From an uncultured Eubacteriales bacterium (GTDB taxonomy: Bacteria; Bacillota; Clostridia; Christensenellales; Aristaeellaceae): 64,000 nucleotides of DNA. Where the stretch lies: contig CADBZH010000009.1 of NCBI GenBank assembly GCA_902799045.1, forward strand, positions 1 through 64,000. Direction: 5' to 3'. The translations under genes were made by a program, and so were the position numbers. This document shows, piece by piece, positions 8,369 to 15,768 of this stretch (position 1 is the stretch's first letter; every line of letters starts with the position of its first letter). The notes beneath the pieces are model-generated. The model was not told the origin of the DNA and ran no database searches. It saw only the letters and a program-made list of their open reading frames with translations.

Positions 8369-9511
8369 CTATTCCTCGTCGTAGCAGCCCAGGAACGTGA
8401 AGTGTTCGCAGTGGCCCTCCAGTTCGCCCAGCAGCCGCACCACGTCCGGGTCGCCGGCGGAAGCCGCCATGTCGAAGAAGAAGCGGAATTCAAACTCCCG
8501 ACCCGGCAGCGGACGGCTCTCCAGCTTCAACAGGTTGACCCCCGCGATGGCCAGCCGCGACACCACGGCGTTCAGCGCGCCGGGCTCGTGCGCCAGGTTC
8601 AGCATCAGCGAGATCTTTCGCGCCTGGGGATAGATCTCCAGCCGCCGGGAGATGCAGATGAAGCGGGTGAAGTTGCTGGCCTGGTTGCTCACGTCGTCCT
8701 CGACGATCTCCAGCCCGTACAGCTCCGCGCAGGCGCGGGAGGCGATCACGGCCAGGTCGTCGCGGTCGCTCTTGGCCACGTATTCGGCGGCGACGGCGGT
8801 GTTTTCCATCGCGGTGGACCGGATTTCGGGGTGGGCCTCCAGGAAGTGGGAGCACTGGCGCAGCGCCTGCTCGTGGGAGACGATCTCGGCGATCGGCGCG
8901 TCGGCCGTGCCGCGCTTTTTCATCAGCCGGTGGTCGATGCGCAGCTTGTGAGCGCCGACGATGTAGAAGTGATGCTTCTCCATCAGGTCGTAGACCTGGG
9001 TGACGGACCCGGCGGTGGAATTCTCGATGGGCAGGATGCCATATTGGCACATGCCCTTTTCCACCGCGCTGAACACGCCGTCGAAGCTGTCGAAGTACAG
9101 GATGTCCGGATAGGGGAACAGGCGCTCGCAGGCCTGCTGGGCATAGGCACCCTCGGTGCCCTGGCAGGCCACCAGCGCGTGCTCCGGCAGGCGCTTGCCG
9201 GTGGTCCCGGCCAGGGCCCGTTCGATCTTCACCGTCAGCGGGCTTTGATAGCGCCATACGGCGGACTGGTAGCTGCGGCTCAGGTCGAAGAGGTGGCTGT
9301 ACAGCGCCTTCACGTAGGGCGCATAGGCGTCGCCCGCCTGGGCGGTGACGCGGTTCAGGATCTCCCGCTCCCGGGCGTGGTCGCGGATGGGCTTGCCGGC
9401 CTGCTGCTTGGCCTCGGCCACCTCCCGGGCACAGTCCATGCGCCGGGTGAACAGCTCGACCAGCTGGTCGTCGAGGGCGTCGATGCTGCCGCGAATGTCT
9501 TTCAGTTCCAT
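8369..9511 (-). CDS. pheA: Bifunctional chorismate mutase/prephenate dehydratase
   Basis: 380 aa in three parts: AroQ-class chorismate mutase helices (residues ~1-85, starting MELKDIRGSIDALDDQLVEL), prephenate dehydratase (~105-285, with CQGTEGAYAQQA and the NSTAGSV loop) and a C-terminal ACT domain (~295-372) carrying the Phe-binding ESRP motif (~330). It makes phenylpyruvate from chorismate; the ACT domain predicts feedback inhibition by Phe. The start at 9511 has AAGGAGG ~7 nt upstream and overlaps the aroC end by 10 bp. Confidence 0.95.
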   Translation of the reverse strand: MELKDIRGSIDALDDQLVELFTRRMDCAREVAEAKQQAGKPIRDHAREREILNRVTAQAGDAYAPYVKALYSHLFDLSRSYQSAVWRYQSPLTVKIERALAGTTGKRLPEHALVACQGTEGAYAQQACERLFPYPDILYFDSFDGVFSAVEKGMCQYGILPIENSTAGSVTQVYDLMEKHHFYIVGAHKLRIDHRLMKKRGTADAPIAEIVSHEQALRQCSHFLEAHPEIRSTAMENTAVAAEYVAKSDRDDLAVIASRACAELYGLEIVEDDVSNQASNFTRFICISRRLEIYPQARKISLMLNLAHEPGALNAVVSRLAIAGVNLLKLESRPLPGREFEFRFFFDMAASAGDPDVVRLLGELEGHCEHFTFLGCYDEE

Positions 9512-10599
9512 GATTCTGCCTCCTTGCCGGATTCGATCAGCATGTCGAGCACGGTGCACGCCACCGCCGCCTCCACGACGGGCACGGCGCGGGGCACGAC
9601 GCAGGGGTCGTGGCGACCGCGCACGGCCAGCTCCGCGTCCTCCCCGCCGGAGAGGGACACCGAGCGCTGGGCCTGGCCGATGGAGGGCGTGGGCTTGAAC
9701 GCGGCGCGAACCACCAGGGGCATGCCGCTGGTGATGCCGCCGAGGGAGCCGCCGTGGCGGTTGGCTTCGGTGACCACGCGCGCCCCATCCATGCGGAATG
9801 GATCGTTCTGGGCGCTTCCGCGCATATGGGCGGCGGCGAAGCCTGCGCCGAACTCCACGCCCTTCACGGCGGGGATGCCGAACAGCGCCCAGGCGACCCG
9901 GTTCTCCACGCCGTCGAACATCGGCGCGCCGAGGCCCACGGGAAGGCCCGTGGCGAAGCACTCCACGATGCCGCCCACGGAATCGCCCTCGGCCCTGGCC
10001 GCGAGGATGGCTTCCTCCATCTTCTTTGCCGCTTCGGCGTCCAGACAGGGCAGGCCCTCGGCGGCGATGGCGTCCAGCGGCGGGCGCGCGAAGTCGGCGG
10101 GGGCGTCCCCGATGCCCGCGATGGCGGCGATCCGGGCCTTCACGCGAATGCCCCTGCGCTCAAGCAGCTGTAGCGCCAGCGCGCCGGCGAAGCACAGCGG
10201 CGCGGTGAGCCGCCCGGAAAACTGCCCGCCGCCGCGGATGTCGTTGTGGCCGGAGAACTTCGCCCAGGCGGTGAAATCCGCGTGGCCGGGGCGGGGGACG
10301 TCCCGCAGGGCGTCGTAGTCCTGGCTGCGGGGGTTGCTGTTTTCGATCACGGCGCACAGCGGCGCGCCGCAGGTCTCCCCGCGCTCGTTCAGGCCGGAGA
10401 GGATCGTCGGGGCATCCGCCTCCCGGCGGGGGGTGGAAAGGGCGCTCGCGCCGGGCGCCCGCCGCGCCATGAACGCCGCGACGGCTTCCATGTCCGGCAC
10501 AAAGCCCGCCGGAAGCCCTTCGATCACCGCGCCGATCATCGGCGAGTGGCTCTGGCCGAAGATCGTCACGCGAAAGCTATTGCCCAGGGTGTTCGACAT
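9502..10599 (-). CDS. aroC: Chorismate synthase
   Basis: 365 aa. Signature segments of the FMN-dependent chorismate synthase family are at the N-terminus (TLGNSFRVTIFGQSHSPMIG), followed by RPGHADFTAWAKF, IRGGGQFSGRLTA and later GGSLGGITSGMPLVVRAAF. It converts EPSP to chorismate, the branch point for Phe, Tyr and Trp. It overlaps aroA by 23 bp upstream and pheA by 10 bp downstream, consistent with a tightly coupled operon. Confidence 0.96.
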   Translation of the reverse strand: MSNTLGNSFRVTIFGQSHSPMIGAVIEGLPAGFVPDMEAVAAFMARRAPGASALSTPRREADAPTILSGLNERGETCGAPLCAVIENSNPRSQDYDALRDVPRPGHADFTAWAKFSGHNDIRGGGQFSGRLTAPLCFAGALALQLLERRGIRVKARIAAIAGIGDAPADFARPPLDAIAAEGLPCLDAEAAKKMEEAILAARAEGDSVGGIVECFATGLPVGLGAPMFDGVENRVAWALFGIPAVKGVEFGAGFAAAHMRGSAQNDPFRMDGARVVTEANRHGGSLGGITSGMPLVVRAAFKPTPSIGQAQRSVSLSGGEDAELAVRGRHDPCVVPRAVPVVEAAVACTVLDMLIESGKEAESWN

Positions 10600-11794
10600 G
10601 CAGCGTCCCTCCCAATTCGGTGAAATCCCGGAAGAAATCCGGGTAGGATTTTGCGACGGCCCCGATGCCCTTCACGCGCACGGGCCGGTCGGCGAACGCG
10701 GCGGCGACGGCGGCGGCCATCACGATGCGGTGGTCGTTCGCGCCGTCCACCTCGCGCACGGGCGCTTCGCAGGGCGCGGGCGGGCCGCCCTCGATGACGA
10801 GCCCGTCGTCGGTGATTTCGCAGCGGTGGCCCAGCGCGCGGAGCATCGCAGCGGTGGTCGCCAGGCGGTCGCTCTCCTTCAGCCGAAGCCGCGCCGCGCC
10901 GGTGATGACCGTGCGCTGATCCCGGTTCGCCGCGGCGACGGCCAGCGCGGGCACCAGGTCCGGCACGTGCCGGGCGTCGATCTCCGCCCGCCCCAGCAGG
11001 TCGCGAATCGCGCGGTCGCCCTGGGCGGTGTCCTCCCGGAGGCCGTCCACGCGAACATCGCCGCCGAGGGCGTTCGCCGCCAGCCAGAATGCCGCCGCGG
11101 ACCAGTCGCCCTCCACCGCGATTGCGCCGGGGGAGCGATAGCGCTGCCCGCCGGGAACGCGCCAGCCTGCACAGGTGGGAAGGGCCTCGACGCCGAATTG
11201 CCGAAGCGCCGCGAGCGTCATGTCCACGTAGGCGGCGGAGGCCAGCTTCGTGGTGAGGACGATCTCGCTGTCCTCCTTCAAGAGCGGCAGCGCGAACAGC
11301 AGGCCGGTGACGTACTGGCTGGACACGTCCCCGGGCAATTCCCAGCGCCCGCCGGCAATTGGGCCGGAGAGGGCCATCGGCAGGCAGTCGGAATCGACGG
11401 ACGCGCCGTGCGCCCGCAGCGCCTGCGTCAGCGCCCCGTTGGGCCTCTCGGGCAGCCTGCCGTGACCGGCGACGCGGGCGCTTATTCCCAGCGCGCAGAC
11501 GATCGGCAGCAGGAACCGCAGCGTGGAGCCGCTCTCGCCGCAGTCCAATTCGGCGCGCTCGTTGGCGCGGGCGATGGGAGAAACCGCAAGGCCGCTGTCC
11601 GTGGCGCGAATCCCGGCCCCCAGCGCGTTCAGGCAGGCCAGGGTGGCCTCGATGTCCCGGTTCAGCGCGCCGATGCGGATGACCGTCGGGCCGTCCGACA
11701 GCGCCGCGGCGATCAGGGCCCGGTGGGCGGCGGACTTCGACGCGGGCGCCCGCACGCTTCCGGAGAGCCTGCCCGGGGTGATGACGGCGTTCAT
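10577..11794 (-). CDS. aroA: EPSP synthase (3-phosphoshikimate 1-carboxyvinyltransferase)
   Basis: 405 aa, slightly short of the usual ~425. The two-domain inverse alpha/beta barrel family is recognised by APASKSAAHRALIAAAL (substrate-binding Lys/Ser near residue 18), LDCGESGSTLRFLLPI, QYVTGLLFALPL and RLRLKESDR near 305. It transfers enolpyruvate from PEP to shikimate-3-phosphate. The start overlaps the aroB stop by 4 bp (ATGA), the classic stop-start coupling. Confidence 0.95.
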   Translation of the reverse strand: MNAVITPGRLSGSVRAPASKSAAHRALIAAALSDGPTVIRIGALNRDIEATLACLNALGAGIRATDSGLAVSPIARANERAELDCGESGSTLRFLLPIVCALGISARVAGHGRLPERPNGALTQALRAHGASVDSDCLPMALSGPIAGGRWELPGDVSSQYVTGLLFALPLLKEDSEIVLTTKLASAAYVDMTLAALRQFGVEALPTCAGWRVPGGQRYRSPGAIAVEGDWSAAAFWLAANALGGDVRVDGLREDTAQGDRAIRDLLGRAEIDARHVPDLVPALAVAAANRDQRTVITGAARLRLKESDRLATTAAMLRALGHRCEITDDGLVIEGGPPAPCEAPVREVDGANDHRIVMAAAVAAAFADRPVRVKGIGAVAKSYPDFFRDFTELGGTLHVEHPGQ

Positions 11795-12855
11795 AGGTCC
11801 AGCGCCTCCAGCGCGTTCAGGGCCTTTTCAAAGCAGGCGGGCAGGCGCGAGACGGGGATCCTTTCCAGACGGCACTTTCCGATGGCCTCCGGCAGCACCA
11901 GCGTGATCTCGCCCCCGGCGCGCTTCTTGTCGTTCAGGGCCGCCCGGGCCAGCTCCTCCGCGCCGAAGCGGCAGCGGGTGGGCAGGCCGTTGGTCTTCAG
12001 GCAATCGGCCAGGCGGCGCAGCATGGCCTCGGGGCAGTCCGCCGCCGCGGCGGCCATCAGTGTGCCGATGCCCACGGCCTGGCCGTGCAGGATCTGAAGG
12101 CTCGAGCAGACCTCGATGGCGTGGCCGAAGGTGTGGCCCAGGTTCAAGAACGCGCGGCTGCCGGTGTCGAATTCGTCGCCGGCCACCACGTCGCGCTTGT
12201 AGGCCACGCACCGCGCCACCACCTCGTCGATCCGCTCCTGCCAGTCGCCGCGCTCCAGCAGCGCGAACAGCGCCGGGTCCTCCAGCACGCCGCACTTGAT
12301 CGCCTCCGCCGCGCCGTTGGAAAGCTGCTCCTTTGGCAGCTCGCGCAGCACGTCGGTGTCCGTGATGACGAGGCTCGGCTGGTGGAACGCGCCGACCATG
12401 TTCTTGCCGAAGGGCATGTCCACGGCGGTCTTGCCGCCCACGGAGGAATCCACCGCCGCCAGCAGCGTGGTGGGCACCTGCACGAAGCGCACGCCCCGGG
12501 CGTAGATCGCCGCGGCGAAGCCCGCCATGTCGCCGGTCACGCCGCCGCCCAGGGCCACCACCAGGTCGCTCCTGGACAGCCTGGCCTCGCCCATGGCGTT
12601 CAAAAGGTCCCGGAGCGTATCCAGGTTCTTGCTGGCCTCTCCGGCCGGGAAGGCGAAGCGATCGACCTCGAAGCCGGAATAGGTGAAGCTGATCTGCGCC
12701 CGGTCGCCGTAGAGCTCGTCCACGGTGTCGTCGGAGACCAGCATGCACCGGCAGGGCTTGACCGCCTTGCGCGTCAGCTCGCCGGACTTGTCCAGCAGGC
12801 CCTCGCCGATCAGAACGTCGTATTCATGGGAAGTGGGGATGTGGATGGTGCGCAT
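11791..12855 (-). CDS. aroB: 3-Dehydroquinate synthase
   Basis: 354 aa, normal length. Contains FPAGEASKNLDTLRDLLNAM, the NAD-binding ALGGGVTGDMAGFAAAIYARG, VPTTLLAAVDSSVGGKTAVD and the zinc-ligand region LNLGHTFGHAIE. It cyclises DAHP to 3-dehydroquinate, the second step of the shikimate pathway. It sits just after the GNAT gene (6-bp gap) and overlaps aroA, so the order from here to aroQ is uninterrupted. Confidence 0.96.
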   Translation of the reverse strand: MRTIHIPTSHEYDVLIGEGLLDKSGELTRKAVKPCRCMLVSDDTVDELYGDRAQISFTYSGFEVDRFAFPAGEASKNLDTLRDLLNAMGEARLSRSDLVVALGGGVTGDMAGFAAAIYARGVRFVQVPTTLLAAVDSSVGGKTAVDMPFGKNMVGAFHQPSLVITDTDVLRELPKEQLSNGAAEAIKCGVLEDPALFALLERGDWQERIDEVVARCVAYKRDVVAGDEFDTGSRAFLNLGHTFGHAIEVCSSLQILHGQAVGIGTLMAAAAADCPEAMLRRLADCLKTNGLPTRCRFGAEELARAALNDKKRAGGEITLVLPEAIGKCRLERIPVSRLPACFEKALNALEALDL

Positions 12856-12861
12856 GATGAC

Positions 12862-13338
12862 TCAGACCTCCAGTTCCATGTACCTGCGATAGGTGGTGAA
12901 GCCCGCGGCCTCGTAGAAGGCCAGGGCGGAATCGTTGAAGGCCCAGACGTCCAGGTCCAGGCGGGTGAAGCCGCGCGTCTTCGCGTCGGCCTTCATGTAT
13001 TCCACCAGCGCGGTGGCGACGCCCCGGCGGCGGAAGGCGGCGTCCACGCCGAACTCCTCCAGGTGATAGAAGTCCAGCGGCAGGGTGTAGGGGCTCTCGG
13101 GCCGGTGGACGTACTGCACCGTGGCAAAGCCCGCGACTTCGCCGTCGACCGCGGCCACCAGCACGTCGGACTCGTCCGCTTCAAATCGTTCGTACAGATG
13201 GCCCTGCAGTTCCGCGTTGAACCCCGGCCGGAAGTGGGCGGGGCGGCCCGCCACGTGCAGGTCGTTCACCATGCGGCGCAATTCGTTCACGCGCTCCAAT
13301 TCTTCCCGCTTTGCGGGACGGACTTCGATCATTGACAT
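12862..13338 (-). CDS. GNAT-family N-acetyltransferase inside the aromatic operon
   Basis: 158 aa single GNAT domain. The acetyl-CoA loop is GVDAAFRRRGVATALVEYMK (R/QxxGxG/A type, ~residues 98-117), followed by DLDVWAFNDSALAFYEAAGF typical of the fold's last helix. Start set at 13338 because AAGGAGG lies 8 nt upstream; upstream codons are repeat sequence. It is the first gene after a 228-bp repeat-filled gap and the last before aroB. The acceptor is unknown: a small amine, an aminoacyl compound or a protein. Confidence 0.85.
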   Translation of the reverse strand: MSMIEVRPAKREELERVNELRRMVNDLHVAGRPAHFRPGFNAELQGHLYERFEADESDVLVAAVDGEVAGFATVQYVHRPESPYTLPLDFYHLEEFGVDAAFRRRGVATALVEYMKADAKTRGFTRLDLDVWAFNDSALAFYEAAGFTTYRRYMELEV

Positions 13339-13566
13339 GGGGGAGGCCTCCTTTTTGGGAAGTTGGGAGTGAGGAGTCAGGAGTAGGGAGTGAGGATTTG
13401 CTTGATTGAGGGGAAGCGGGTTGCCACGGCCAGCGGCCTCGCAGCGACGCGGCACAGTGCGGAGCTTGCCTTGCTGAAGGAATGGAAGACAGGACCAGAA
13501 CGAATGTCATTGCGAGGAGGGCGCAAGCCCGACATGACAATCCGGAACTCCTCACTTCCCTCGCCT
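13339..13566. repeat. Repeat-filled gap between tyrA and the GNAT gene
   Basis: Holds a purine-rich block of repeated GGGAGTGAGGAGT-type units (about 13357-13399), a family A copy (13505-13548), and a complementary AACTCCTCACTTCCC at about 13546-13560 that could pair with the first block. The GGAGTTGGGAGTGAGGAGT pattern reappears, reversed, at 21365-21397. Confidence 0.65.
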
Positions 13567-14397
13567 TCAGTCCAGCGCTTCCTTGGCGATCCGGCCTTCG
13601 CGCAGCACGGGCAGCAGGCCCTCCGGGTCGGCGGCGGCCAGGGCGTCGCGATACTCGTTCAGCCGGAGGATCAGATCGTCCAGCGCCGGCAGCAGCAAAT
13701 CGTTGTTCTCCAGGAACAGCTCCGTCCACATCACCTCGTTCATGCGGGCGACGCGGGTCATGTCCAGGAAGCTGCCGGCGGAGAAGCCCTTGTGGTCCCT
13801 GGCCAGCGGGTTTTTGATGTACGCGCCGGAGACGATGTGGGCCAGCTGGCTGGTGTAGGCGATCATCTGGTCGTGGGCCTCGGGCGTGCAGAAGCGTACC
13901 AGCTTGAAGCCCATCTCCAGGAAGAAGGCCTTGGCCGACTCGCGGGCCTCGATGGAGGCCTCGGGCGGGGGACAGAGGATCATCGACGCGTTGTCAAACA
14001 GGTCCGCGCGGGCGGCGGCGAAGCCGGAGAACTCGCGCCCGGCCATTGGGTGCCCGCCGATATAGGTCCAGCAGCGCTCGGCGGCGAGCGGCGCCACGCG
14101 GTCGTACACCACGCGCTTGACGCCCGCACAGTCCACCACCAGGGCGTTTTTGCCGAACCGGTCGGCGTGGGCCTCGATCCACTCGGCGCACAGCGCGGGG
14201 AACAGGCTCACCAGCACGATGTCGCAGCCGGGCAGCTGGTCCTCCGTCAGGTCGTCGTGGATGGCCTCCACCGCCTTGGCGCGCAGCATCACCTGCGGGT
14301 CGATGTCATAGCCGAACACGGTATGCTCCGTGTGGCGGCGGATGCTCATGGCCAGGGACCCGCCGATGAGGCCGAGGCCGATGATGGCGATTTTCAT
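13567..14397 (-). CDS. tyrA: Prephenate dehydrogenase
   Basis: 276 aa. N-terminal Rossmann fold with KIAIIGLGLIGGSLA (residues 2-16). The prephenate-binding helix region contains GGHPMAGREFSGF (His ~120) and, further on, MIAYTSQLAHIVSGAYI. It oxidatively decarboxylates prephenate to 4-hydroxyphenylpyruvate, the Tyr precursor. No ACT domain follows the catalytic part, unlike longer TyrA proteins, so Tyr feedback may act elsewhere, for example through the operon's attenuator. It lies 70 bp after the DAHP synthase gene. Confidence 0.93.
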   Translation of the reverse strand: MKIAIIGLGLIGGSLAMSIRRHTEHTVFGYDIDPQVMLRAKAVEAIHDDLTEDQLPGCDIVLVSLFPALCAEWIEAHADRFGKNALVVDCAGVKRVVYDRVAPLAAERCWTYIGGHPMAGREFSGFAAARADLFDNASMILCPPPEASIEARESAKAFFLEMGFKLVRFCTPEAHDQMIAYTSQLAHIVSGAYIKNPLARDHKGFSAGSFLDMTRVARMNEVMWTELFLENNDLLLPALDDLILRLNEYRDALAAADPEGLLPVLREGRIAKEALD

Positions 14398-14467
14398 GGT
14401 AGATGCCTCCTTGTGGAATCAATGGGGAACACTCTAATCCCTCCCCGAACGCAGCCTGTACAACGAA

Positions 14468-15472
14468 TTACCGCACCCGATACGGCAGCACGTTGCGAAT
14501 CGAAGTCGCCAGCTCGTCGAACTGCTCCGGCGTCAGGCTCTGCTTGCCGTCGCACAGGGCGTGGGGCGGGTCGTTGTGCACCTCGATGATCAGGCCGTCG
14601 GCCCCGGCGACGGTGGCGGCCATGGCCATCGACTTCACCAGGTAGGCGTGGCCGGTGCCGTGGCTCGGGTCCACCACCACCGGCAGGTGGGTCAGCCTGC
14701 GCAGCACCGGCACGGCGGACAGGTCCAGCGTGTTTCGGGTGTAGGTCTCGAAGGTGCGGATGCCGCGCTCGCAGAGGATGACGTTGTTGTTGCCGCCGGC
14801 CATGATGTACTCGGCGCTCATCAGCAGCTCCTCCAGCGTGTTCGCAAGGCCCCGCTTCAGCAGGATCGTCTTGCGGGTCTGGCCCAGCTCCTTCAAAAGC
14901 TCAAAGTTCTGCATGTTCCGGGCGCCCACCTGCACCACGTCTACGTTTTCAAACAGCGGCAGATGCGAGGCCTCCATGATTTCCGTCACGATGGGCAGCC
15001 CGGTGGCCTTCTTGGCCTCCAGCAGCAGCTCCAGGCCCTTCTCGTGCAGGCCCTGGAAGGCGTAGGGCGAGGTGCGGGGCTTGAACGCGCCGCCGCGGAG
15101 CATCCCCGCGCCGCTCTTCTTGACGGACTCGGCCACCGAGATGATCTGCTCCCGCGTCTCCACCGAGCAGGGCCCGGCGATGATCTGGAAGTGGTCCCCG
15201 CCGATGGGCACGCCGCCGCAGTCCACCACGCTGTCGTCCTCGTGGAATTTGCGGTTGGCGCTCTTGAAGGGCTCCTGGATGCGCTTGACGCTCTCGACGA
15301 TGTCCAGCGAGGCGATCAGGTCCATGTCCACGCGGCTGGTGTCGCCGATCAGGCCGATGATGGTCTGGTGCTGGCCCTTGGAGATGTGCAGGTCAAAGCC
15401 GATGCCCTCCAGCCAGTTCGTCAGGTTCTTCACCTGCTTCTCGTTCACCTTGTCCTTCAGCAGAATAATCAT
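14468..15472 (-). CDS. aroF: DAHP synthase, class I-beta with N-terminal regulatory domain
   Basis: 334 aa. Residues 1 to ~70 form the ferredoxin-like/ACT-like extension typical of the Thermotoga/Bacillus-type enzyme ([20 protein letters not shown]). The TIM barrel follows with [30 protein letters not shown], a [16 protein letters not shown] segment and [12 protein letters not shown]. It condenses PEP and erythrose-4-phosphate, the committed step of aromatic synthesis. The extension usually confers feedback inhibition by Tyr and/or Phe. It is the first structural gene after the leader peptide and attenuator, with GGAAAGGAG just upstream of its ATG. Confidence 0.95.
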   Translation of the reverse strand: MIILLKDKVNEKQVKNLTNWLEGIGFDLHISKGQHQTIIGLIGDTSRVDMDLIASLDIVESVKRIQEPFKSANRKFHEDDSVVDCGGVPIGGDHFQIIAGPCSVETREQIISVAESVKKSGAGMLRGGAFKPRTSPYAFQGLHEKGLELLLEAKKATGLPIVTEIMEASHLPLFENVDVVQVGARNMQNFELLKELGQTRKTILLKRGLANTLEELLMSAEYIMAGGNNNVILCERGIRTFETYTRNTLDLSAVPVLRRLTHLPVVVDPSHGTGHAYLVKSMAMAATVAGADGLIIEVHNDPPHALCDGKQSLTPEQFDELATSIRNVLPYRVR

Positions 15473-15503
15473 TTCAGAAGCTCCTTTCCGTCGCCCCGTT
15501 GGA

Positions 15504-15544
15504 TAAAAACTGCGGCCCCGCAGTGAGTTTTACTGCAGGGCCGC
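15504..15544 (-). terminator. Attenuator terminator of the aromatic operon
   Basis: On the transcript GCGGCCCTGCAGU pairs with ACUGCGGGGCCGC (13 bp, one G-U) around a 7-nt loop, followed by AGUUUUU. It lies between the leader peptide and the DAHP synthase gene, so it must be read through for operon expression. The segment at 15529-15537, in the loop and the stem's first arm, can instead pair with 15571-15579 (9 bp with two G-U), forming an antiterminator. Confidence 0.9.
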
Positions 15545-15584
15545 ACCAAGTTTCGCGCTTGAATCGGGTGTACAGCAAAGCTCT

Positions 15585-15641
15585 TTATCTGCGAAAGCCG
15601 ATAAAGTAAAAGTAGTAATAGCTGTACTGGTTGCGCTTCAC
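15585..15641 (-). CDS. Tyr/Phe-rich leader peptide controlling the aromatic operon
   Basis: 18 codons, GTG start at 15641, reading VKRNQYSYYYFYFIGFRR then TAA. Five Tyr and three Phe make 8 of 18 residues, with seven of them within codons 6-13. TTGGAGG lies upstream at good spacing. Behind it are a 9-bp potential antiterminator and a strong terminator, and in front a consensus promoter. The transcript segment 15621-15627, spanning codons 6-7, is the exact complement of 15570-15576 just past the stop codon, giving the expected 1:2 pairing. Ribosome stalling at Tyr or Phe codons would block 1:2, allow 2:3 and open the operon. The arrangement follows the known pheA/trp attenuation logic; the peptide itself I do not recognise as a named family. 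Confidence 0.9.
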   Translation of the reverse strand: MKRNQYSYYYFYFIGFRR

Positions 15642-15681
15642 GTAGGTATCCTCCAAAGGGTTTAATGCTTTAACTGGGTAA

Positions 15682-15710
15682 ATTATAGAACGACGCTCGG
15701 GCTTTGTCAA
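15682..15710 (-). promoter_or_regulatory. Consensus sigma-A promoter of the aromatic operon
   Basis: -35 TTGACA (15705-15710) and -10 TATAAT (15682-15687), both perfect, 17-bp spacer. Predicted start near 15675, about 35 nt before the leader peptide. Confidence 0.9.
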
Positions 15711-15768
15711 TGACCTTTGCCAATTCTTAACGCGAGGCAGGGGTGAGGGCCGCAGCCGCCGACACTTC

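Noticed and set aside
8365-8493. N-terminal extension of the aroE-aroK fusion
   Set aside because: It overlaps pheA, has no homology to shikimate dehydrogenase, and the ATG at 8364 has GAGGAA at proper distance.
9512-9961. 150-codon N-terminal extension of pheA
   Set aside because: It lies inside aroC in another frame, is Arg-rich, and the internal ATG at 9511 has an excellent ribosome site and the exact family start.
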